Assembly (NCBI RefSeq): GCF_014649375.1
Contig: NZ_BMSX01000001.1
Location: forward strand, 675,648-739,647
Source: Streptomyces aurantiogriseus
GTDB taxonomy: Bacteria > Actinomycetota > Actinomycetes > Streptomycetales > Streptomycetaceae
Reading direction: 5' to 3'
Length of the DNA stretch: 64,000 nucleotides
Under the pieces are notes generated by a model. The model saw nothing but the letters and a program-made list of their open reading frames with translations. It ran no database searches and was not told the origin of the DNA. Position numbers and translations under genes: made by a program. Below are positions 58,284-64,000 of this stretch, in pieces (position 1 is the stretch's first letter; each line of letters starts with the position of its first letter).

Positions 58284-59693
58284 ATGGTGAAGGAACGTGC
58301 GCGCATTCTCGTTGTCGGCGGCGGCTACGTCGGGATGTACACGGCCCTGCGGCTCCAGCAGAAGCTGAAACCGGAACTCGGCCGGGGCGAGGCCGAGATC
58401 ACGGTCGTCACGCCCGACCCGTACATGACGTACCAGCCGTTCCTGCCCGAGGCGGCCGCCGGCTCCATCTCCCCCCGGCACGTCGTCGTGCCGCTGCGCC
58501 GCGTCCTGCCGCACTGCCGGGTCGTCGTCGGCGAGGTCACCGCCATCGACCACGCCAAGCGCACCGCCACCCTCACCACCCTCGCCACCGACGAGGAGGG
58601 CACCGGCCCCCAACAGGTGATGTACGACGAACTCGTCCTCGCACCCGGCTCCGTCTCCCGCACGCTGCCCATCCCGGGCCTCGCCGACTACGGCATCGGC
58701 TTCAAGACCGTCGAAGAGGCCATCGGCCTGCGCAACCACGTCATCGAACAGATGGACATCGCCTCCTCCACCCGCGACCCCGCGATCCGCGACGCCGCCC
58801 TCACCTTCGTCTTCGTCGGCGGCGGCTTCGCCGGCGTGGAGGCGCTCGGCGAGCTGGAGGACATGGCCCGCTACACCACGCGCTACTACCACAACGTCAA
58901 GCCCGAGGACATGAAATGGATCCTCGTCGAGGCCTCCGACCGGATCCTTCCGGAGGTCGGCGAGGACATGGGCCGCTACACGGTCAGCGAACTGCGCCGC
59001 CGCAACATCGACGTCCGCCTGGGCACCCGCCTGGAGTCCTGCGCCGACCGCGTCGCCGTCCTCAGCGACGGCGCCCGCTTCCCGACCCGTACGGTCGTGT
59101 GGACCGCCGGCGTCAAACCCCACCCCCTCCTCGCCGCCACCGACCTCCCCCTCACCGAGCGAGGCCGGCTGAAGTGCACCCCCGAGCTGACGATCGAGGG
59201 CGTCACGCACGCGTGGGCCGCCGGAGACGCCGCCGCCGTCCCCGACGTCACCGCCCCCGGCACCCACACCGCCCCCAACGCCCAGCACGCCGTACGCCAG
59301 GCCAGGGTCCTCGCCGACAACATCGTGCGCTCCCTGCGCGGCCAGGCCCTCCAGACGTACTCCCACCGGTACGCCGGCTCGGTCGCCTCCCTCGGACTGC
59401 ACGAGGGCGTCGCACACGTCTACGGACGCAAGCTCAAGGGCTACCCGGCCTGGTTCATGCACCGCGCGTATCACCTCAGCCGCGTGCCCACCTTCAACCG
59501 CAAGGCGCGCGTGCTCGCGGAGTGGACGCTGTCAGGGCTCTTCAAACGAGAGATCGTCTCGCTCGGTTCACTCGAACATCCCCGTGCGGAGTTCGAACTG
59601 GCCGCGGGTGGAAAGCCTTCTGACACCCCGAAGAACGGCCCCCAGGACGGTTCACAGGGCGACTCGAACAACAACCCGAAGGGGTTGTCCTGA
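58284..59693 (+). CDS. ndh: Type II NADH dehydrogenase (NDH-2)
   Basis: This roughly 469-residue FAD enzyme passes electrons from NADH to menaquinone without pumping protons. The FAD motif RILVVGGGYVGMYTALRL lies at the N-terminus, the NADH motif FVFVGGGFAGVEALGEL at about 185, and the second FAD region THAWAAGDAAAVPDV near 315. The C-terminal 60 residues are the amphipathic membrane-attachment part plus a disordered Asn/Gly-rich tail. The start is uncertain. I chose the ATG at 58284, although none of the candidates has a ribosome binding site. Confidence 0.9.
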   Translation: MVKERARILVVGGGYVGMYTALRLQQKLKPELGRGEAEITVVTPDPYMTYQPFLPEAAAGSISPRHVVVPLRRVLPHCRVVVGEVTAIDHAKRTATLTTLATDEEGTGPQQVMYDELVLAPGSVSRTLPIPGLADYGIGFKTVEEAIGLRNHVIEQMDIASSTRDPAIRDAALTFVFVGGGFAGVEALGELEDMARYTTRYYHNVKPEDMKWILVEASDRILPEVGEDMGRYTVSELRRRNIDVRLGTRLESCADRVAVLSDGARFPTRTVVWTAGVKPHPLLAATDLPLTERGRLKCTPELTIEGVTHAWAAGDAAAVPDVTAPGTHTAPNAQHAVRQARVLADNIVRSLRGQALQTYSHRYAGSVASLGLHEGVAHVYGRKLKGYPAWFMHRAYHLSRVPTFNRKARVLAEWTLSGLFKREIVSLGSLEHPRAEFELAAGGKPSDTPKNGPQDGSQGDSNNNPKGLS

Positions 59694-59978
59694 CCGGATA
59701 CAGGAACTCCTCCGGCCGCCCCGGCGTCTGACGGATGTCGGCCCGGACGGCCACACTGCCAGACTGCTGCCCACGCCCTCACAAGCCCTCTCCGAGCCCT
59801 TCTTCCGAACCTCTCCCCGAGCCCCCGCGGGCCACCGCCCGCCCCGCGAACTGACGAGGCTGTTCCCAAGTGCTGCATATCCCGGGTGCTGCAACAATGT
59901 GCGGTCACCGCCGCGCGGCCCCCGGAGCCCAGGCCGGGCCCGGAGCCGGCCGTCGACGACTACACGAGGCAAGGATTC

Positions 59979-61631
59979 GTGAACTTCACGCGCTGGAGCG
60001 CCCGGCTCCCCGGAACACAGCGCCGCGCCGCCGCGCGGGCCGAGCACACGGTCACCACCACGGACCGGCGGAGCGAGGGCTCCGTACCCGCGGCCCGCGT
60101 CGAACAACTCACCGACGAGCCGCCCCCGGTGCCCGCCGTCGACGAACTCCCGGTCCGTGAGGTCCTCGACCGTTTCCCGGCCCTCGTCGCCCTCGTCCAC
60201 AGCCCCGACCACCGCCTCGCCTACGTCAATGACGCCTACACGGCGGCCTTCGGCGTACGCCCCTGCGGCGAACCCGCCGCCGAGGCCCTCCCCGAACTGC
60301 GCGACCTCGGCCTGATGCCCCTCCTCGACCAGGCCCTGCGCAGCGGCAAGCCCCGCACCCTGAAGTCCCGCAAGGCACCCGACGGCCGCTCCTACACCTT
60401 CACCTGCACCCCGGTCGCCGAGCACAACGGCGACGGCGCGGTCCTGATCTTCGCCACCGACGTCACCGACCACGCCGAGGCCGCCGAACGCCTCCGAGCC
60501 AGCGAACGCCGTCAGCGCGAAACCGCCGTCACCCTCCAGCGCTCCCTCCTCCCCCAGGAGCTCGAACAACCGGACGACCTGCGCATCGCCGCCACCTATC
60601 ATCCGGGCGGCACCGAGGCCGCCGTCGGCGGCGACTGGTACGACGTCATCACCCTGGGCGGCGGCCGCACCGCCCTCGTCATCGGCGACGTCATGGGCCG
60701 CGGCGTCCGCGCGGCGGCCGTCATGGGCCAGCTCCGCACAGCGGTCAGGGCCTACGCCCGCCTCGACCTCCCTCCGCACGAGGTCCTCCAGCTCCTCGAC
60801 GGCCTCGCCACGGAGATCGACGCCAACCAGATCGCCACCTGCGTGTACGCCGTCCACGACCCGAACGAGGGACGGCTGGTGTACGCCTCCGCCGGCCACC
60901 TGCCCATCCTGGTCCGCGACGAGACCGGCGCCGTCCAGCGCGCCGACGAACCCACCGGCCCCCCGCTCGGCACCGGCGGCTGGATGCACTCCTCCGGCTC
61001 GATCTCCCTGGGCCCCGGCTCCACCGCCGTCCTCTACACCGACGGCCTGGTCGAGCGCCGCGACGAGGACCTCGACGAGGGCATCGCCTCCCTCGAGCGC
61101 GCCCTGGCCGGCGCCACCGGCACACCCCAGGTCGTCTGCGACCGACTGGTCCGCTCGGCCGGCGTCACCGCCGACCACGACGACGACGTGGCCGTCCTGG
61201 TCCTCCAGCACCCGGCCCGCACCGGCGCCGACAGCGAGCTGTTCCGCAACGCGGCCCTGGAACTGCTCGGCGGCGTCGAAGCGGCCCCACGCGCGCGTGC
61301 CTTCGCCTCCGGCGTCCTCACCAGCTGGCGCTTCCCCGCCGACCTGCACGACCTCGGCGTCCTCGCCACCAGCGAGCTCGTCGCCAACTCCCTCCAGCAC
61401 GGCACCCCGCCCATGCGCCTGCGCCTGCGCCGCACCGACCGCCGCCTGATCATCGAGGTCACCGACGGCGACGACCACCTCCCGCGCCGCCGCCGCGCCG
61501 AACCCGGCGACGAGTCCGGCCGCGGCATCGCGATCGTGGCCACGATCGCCTCCCACTGGGGCAGCAGACGCACCCCCGGCGGCGGCAAAGCGGTCTGGTG
61601 CGAGTTCGTCCTGCCCCGCGGCACGGACTGA
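59979..61631 (+). CDS. PAS-SpoIIE phosphatase with C-terminal anti-sigma kinase domain
   Basis: This protein of about 550 residues starts with a GTG behind AAGGA at 59979. It has a PAS domain (about 60-170, LVALVHSPDHRLAYVNDAYT) and a PP2C/SpoIIE domain (about 180-405, AAVGGDWYDVITLGG, GDVMGRGVRAA, LYTDGLVERRDED, DHDDDVAVLVL). A HATPase_c domain related to RsbW/SpoIIAB follows (about 415-550, TSELVANSLQHG and GRGIAIVATIASHWG). It can both dephosphorylate and, in principle, phosphorylate an STAS-domain anti-anti-sigma factor. Target unknown. It follows ndh on the same strand by 285 bp. Confidence 0.92.
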   Translation: MNFTRWSARLPGTQRRAAARAEHTVTTTDRRSEGSVPAARVEQLTDEPPPVPAVDELPVREVLDRFPALVALVHSPDHRLAYVNDAYTAAFGVRPCGEPAAEALPELRDLGLMPLLDQALRSGKPRTLKSRKAPDGRSYTFTCTPVAEHNGDGAVLIFATDVTDHAEAAERLRASERRQRETAVTLQRSLLPQELEQPDDLRIAATYHPGGTEAAVGGDWYDVITLGGGRTALVIGDVMGRGVRAAAVMGQLRTAVRAYARLDLPPHEVLQLLDGLATEIDANQIATCVYAVHDPNEGRLVYASAGHLPILVRDETGAVQRADEPTGPPLGTGGWMHSSGSISLGPGSTAVLYTDGLVERRDEDLDEGIASLERALAGATGTPQVVCDRLVRSAGVTADHDDDVAVLVLQHPARTGADSELFRNAALELLGGVEAAPRARAFASGVLTSWRFPADLHDLGVLATSELVANSLQHGTPPMRLRLRRTDRRLIIEVTDGDDHLPRRRRAEPGDESGRGIAIVATIASHWGSRRTPGGGKAVWCEFVLPRGTD

Positions 61632-61656
61632 GGCACGGACTGACGAGAACGCGAAA

Positions 61657-61683
61657 GCGGCCGTCGTCCACGACGACGGCCGC
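61657..61683. terminator. Bidirectional terminator between phosphatase and MFS genes
   Basis: A 12-bp perfect stem GCGGCCGTCGTC / GACGACGGCCGC with a 3-nt loop between converging genes. The minus-strand side continues TTTCGCG. Confidence 0.85.
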
Positions 61684-61695
61684 CTTCCCTCTGCC

Positions 61696-62982
61696 TCACA
61701 CCTCGGCAGCCACCGGCTCCGCAGCGGCTCCACCCCGGGCGACCACCCGGTTCCGCGCCGGCCACGGCTGATCCTGCACAGCGGTCAGCTGCCGCCCCAG
61801 CCGCACAGCGAGGAAGGTGATCCCCAGCGAGAACAACAGAAACGCCACGATGTACGGCGCGTGCAGCGAGGCCCCCATCGGCCCGCCCACGGCCGGCCCC
61901 ACCGCCAGCGCCAACTGCTTCACCAGGGCGAACGCCGAGTTGTACTGCCCCGCCATCCCGGCCGGCGCCAGATCGGCGACCAGCGGCGCGACCGTCGGCG
62001 ACAACATCGCCTCACCCAGCCCGAACAGCGCATACGTCGACACGAACGCGGCCGTCGCCATTTCCTGGCTGCCGTGCCCGAGGCCCGCGTACCCGGCCAC
62101 GGCCCACGCCACGGCCCAGAGCAACCCCACAGCCGCGATCACTCGCGACCGCCTCTGCCGCTCGACGAACCGCAACACGGCGAACTGCGCCACGACGATC
62201 ACCGCGGTGTTCGCGGCCAGAGCCGTCCCCAGCGCGGACGTGGAAATCCCGGCGGCCTCGATCCCGTACGCACTCAGCCCGGACTCGAACTGTCCGTAAC
62301 AGGCGAAGAACAGCACGAAGCCCAGCACGCACAGCTGCACCATGGCCCGATTCCCGAGCAGCTGCTTCCAGCTCCCCTCAGGGGACCCCTGCGGAGCGTC
62401 CCCGACCCGCGGCGAGTGCGGCATCCGCACCGTCGCCATCACCACGACGAGCAGAAGGAACATCGCCGCCTCGATCGCGAACAGCAGCGTGAACGACGAC
62501 ACGCGCGTGGCGTCGACGAGGTGTCCACCGATGAGCCCACCTACACCGAGCCCCAGGTTCTGCAGAAAGAACTGCGTCGCGAAGGCCCGCGACCGCGTCT
62601 CGGCGGTCGAGCAGTCCACGATCATCGTCGCGAGCGCCGGCTGCATCACGGCCTGCCCCGCCCCGAGCGCGGCCGCGGCGGCCAGTACGGCGGTGGCGTT
62701 GGCGGCGAGCCCCAGGCTCAGCGCACCCAGCGCGGCGGTGACCAGAGCGGCGATCAGAACCGGCAGCGGGCCGCGCCGCACGATCGCCCGACCGGCGAAC
62801 GGCAGCACGATCAGCGCGGCCACGGCGAAGACGGCGAGGACGAGCCCCGCCGTCACGGCACCCAGCCCCCGCACCTGCGCCACATAGACGTACAGGTAGG
62901 GGACGGTGAAGCCGAGCCCGAACGCGCTGAGTGCGTTGCCCACGTGGATCCGGCGCATCGCTGCGCCCATCGCCCTGGTCAC
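61696..62982 (-). CDS. Major facilitator superfamily exporter
   Basis: This 428-residue membrane protein has 12 predicted helices and the DHA1-like pattern of drug efflux pumps. The conserved loop between TM2 and TM3 is present as FAGRAIVRRGPLPVL. The GTG at 62982 lies five bases after GAGAGAGG. Another GTG two codons earlier has no spacing. The gene is divergent from a MarR gene with a palindromic operator between them, the standard layout of a repressor-controlled efflux system. The substrate is unknown. Confidence 0.92.
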   Translation of the reverse strand: MTRAMGAAMRRIHVGNALSAFGLGFTVPYLYVYVAQVRGLGAVTAGLVLAVFAVAALIVLPFAGRAIVRRGPLPVLIAALVTAALGALSLGLAANATAVLAAAAALGAGQAVMQPALATMIVDCSTAETRSRAFATQFFLQNLGLGVGGLIGGHLVDATRVSSFTLLFAIEAAMFLLLVVVMATVRMPHSPRVGDAPQGSPEGSWKQLLGNRAMVQLCVLGFVLFFACYGQFESGLSAYGIEAAGISTSALGTALAANTAVIVVAQFAVLRFVERQRRSRVIAAVGLLWAVAWAVAGYAGLGHGSQEMATAAFVSTYALFGLGEAMLSPTVAPLVADLAPAGMAGQYNSAFALVKQLALAVGPAVGGPMGASLHAPYIVAFLLFSLGITFLAVRLGRQLTAVQDQPWPARNRVVARGGAAAEPVAAEV

Positions 62983-63031
62983 GTTCACCTCTCTCAGGTA
63001 GTTGGCGTGTCTCAGTACTTAGAACCGAAGA

Positions 63032-63052
63032 CTTCGAAGGTAAATTTCGAAG
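63032..63052. promoter_or_regulatory. Palindromic MarR operator between MFS and MarR genes
   Basis: A perfect inverted repeat CTTCGAA-N7-TTCGAAG, with further half-sites CTCGAAG and ACTTCAAG within the next 35 bp. It overlaps the region where both divergent promoters must lie. Confidence 0.7.
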
Positions 63053-63111
63053 CTAAACAGTACACCTCGAAGAACTTCAAGGCGAACGAGCCGCATGCGA
63101 TACTGAGACCC

Positions 63112-63672
63112 ATGGGCGACACCCCCGGCAGCACAGGCATCGGCAGCGAGCCGACCCTCGAAGAGCAGATCGCCGCCTACCAGCGCGAGTTCCAGGACCT
63201 CGACCCCCAGGTCGAGAAGATCGTCTCGGCCCTCTCCCGCCTGAACCGCCGCATGAACGTCGCCTACGGCCGCCAGACCGCCGAGCTCGGCATCAGCAAC
63301 GCCGAGTGGGAGGTCCTCAAGGCACTCGTCCTCTCCGGCGCGCCCTACCGCATGGGCCCCAGCGACCTCGCCAAGCGCCTCGGTCTGACGCCGGCCGCGA
63401 TGACCCACCGGATCGATCGCATGGTTGCGGAGGGACTGGTGACCCGAGAACGGGACGAGTCCAACCGGGTCCGGGTGATCGTGGAGCTGACGCCCGAGGG
63501 CCGCGAGAAGTGGCTGGAGGCGATGCGACTGGCGACGGTCTTCGAGGAGGATCTGCTCCAGGACCTTTCCGCAGCGGACCGCACGGCCCTCGGGGACGTC
63601 CTGACCAGGCTGCTCCGCAGGGTGGAACACGCCCAGCCGGACGCCGGCGGCCGCCTCAGCGACCTGGATTAA
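63112..63672 (+). CDS. MarR-family repressor (efflux regulator)
   Basis: This 186-residue winged-helix protein has an acidic N-terminus, a dimerisation helix (EKIVSALSRLNRRMNVAYGR), the DNA-binding core RMGPSDLAKRLGLTPAAMTH with RIDRMVAEGLVTRE, and the wing RDESNRVRVIVELTPEG. The gene is divergent from the MFS exporter gene, which it very likely represses together with itself. An rRNA operon promoter region starts immediately after its stop codon. Confidence 0.92.
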   Translation: MGDTPGSTGIGSEPTLEEQIAAYQREFQDLDPQVEKIVSALSRLNRRMNVAYGRQTAELGISNAEWEVLKALVLSGAPYRMGPSDLAKRLGLTPAAMTHRIDRMVAEGLVTRERDESNRVRVIVELTPEGREKWLEAMRLATVFEEDLLQDLSAADRTALGDVLTRLLRRVEHAQPDAGGRLSDLD

Positions 63673-64000
63673 AAGATCTTGACAGAGGGTACTTGACACC
63701 CCTAGCCCGGATCCGTAGAGTTCTTCGGGTTGCCGCGGAGACGTAACGGTTCTTCGGCAACACATCCGCCGCAGAAGCGGCACCTCACACCACAGCAAGA
63801 TCTCCCGACGGGGTTGAATTTGATGCGCCTTGGTGCGCTCGAATTCAATTCGAATCGGGCCCGGCAACTCGATTAGCACTCGCCGGGGCGGATCCGCTAA
63901 GGTTTGAGACGTCGGAACGGCCCAGCGGCCGGGAGGACAAGCCCCTCTGACGGGGAATCAGCGCCGAAAGGATCTGATAGAGTCAGAAACGCCGGAAAGG
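63673..64000 (+). promoter_or_regulatory. Promoter and leader region of an rRNA operon (16S gene beyond the edge)
   Basis: TTGACA (63693-63698) and TAGAGT (63716-63721), spaced 17 bp, form a near-consensus housekeeping promoter. A second TTGACA lies 14 bp earlier. Another -10-like TAAGGT (63898-63903) follows TAGCAC by 18 bp, and GATCTGATAGAGTCAGAAAC near 63971 resembles the last promoter/leader segment before Streptomyces 16S rRNA as I remember it. No reading frame is supported here. The multiple tandem promoters are typical of rrn operons. Confidence 0.75.

Overview
The window is high-GC actinobacterial chromosome and almost certainly Streptomyces. It carries bldC, valine dehydrogenase, an lsr2 gene beside purS-purQ-purL, an AtrA-type TetR gene, several SpoIIE-type phosphatases, an AfsR-type SARP, frequent GTG starts with GGAGG-type ribosome binding sites, and a c-di-AMP riboswitch in front of an M23 peptidase. 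From memory, the order lsr2 - purSQL - purF - purM - DUF3073 - vdh - bldC - hrpA and the order SARP - sigma - atrA - ndh - phosphatase - MFS - MarR match the core region of S. coelicolor around SCO4076-SCO4122. No database was consulted. Most of the window is ordinary core chromosome. No prophage, insertion sequence or CRISPR array was seen.

Layout. 0-3 kb: a sensor kinase (cut by the left edge) with a DrrAB-like ABC exporter. 2.9-3.6 kb: two tRNA-Gly genes behind lsr2. One of them, anticodon UCC, lacks the usual elbow nucleotides. 4-12.2 kb: purine synthesis (purSQL, purF, purM) interleaved with three small genes. 12.3-16.5 kb: DUF3073 protein, valine dehydrogenase, bldC and a DUF6274 protein. 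16.6-21.7 kb: an interspersed repeat, then hrpA between two tRNA-Asp copies, with tRNA-Phe and tRNA-Glu and a decayed duplicate of the Asp-Phe pair. 21.7-31.6 kb: metallophosphoesterase, minimal metallopeptidase, lipoprotein, DEAD-box helicase with a repeat-rich tail, secreted FG-GAP protein and an amino-acid permease. 31.7-40.5 kb: accessory-looking stretch with tRNA-Lys, a free-standing piece of the class II ribonucleotide reductase, an LRR protein, a PAS-GAF-PP2C phosphatase, a DeoR - DUF4406 - Nudix - ASCH cluster, and a MarR regulator sitting between ribA and an inside-out RibD-like fusion. 40.5-46.9 kb: initiator tRNA, c-di-AMP riboswitch with its M23 peptidase, aldo/keto reductase, PrsW-type protease, TrmB and LhgO. 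47-58 kb: developmental and antibiotic regulators. 58.3-63.7 kb: NDH-2, a phosphatase/kinase, an MFS exporter and a MarR gene. 63.7-64 kb: the promoter region of an rRNA operon whose 16S gene lies beyond the edge.

How the parts fit. PurS, PurQ and PurL are translationally coupled subunits of FGAM synthase. PurF and PurM act just before and just after them. The MarR gene at 39.1 kb has three related palindromes at its own promoter and in front of ribA, so it probably controls a small riboflavin-precursor module. The SARP gene and the membrane-bound sigma-factor gene converge with a 3-base gap. A tandem 11-bp repeat of the SARP/PHO-box type lies upstream of the sigma gene. The MFS and MarR genes at the right end are divergent around a palindrome and look like a classic autoregulated efflux pair.

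The observations I would check first are the MarR-riboflavin module, the non-canonical tRNA-Gly(UCC), the decayed tRNA duplicate merged with an interspersed repeat, the stand-alone NrdJ fragment, and the SARP/PHO-like repeat.
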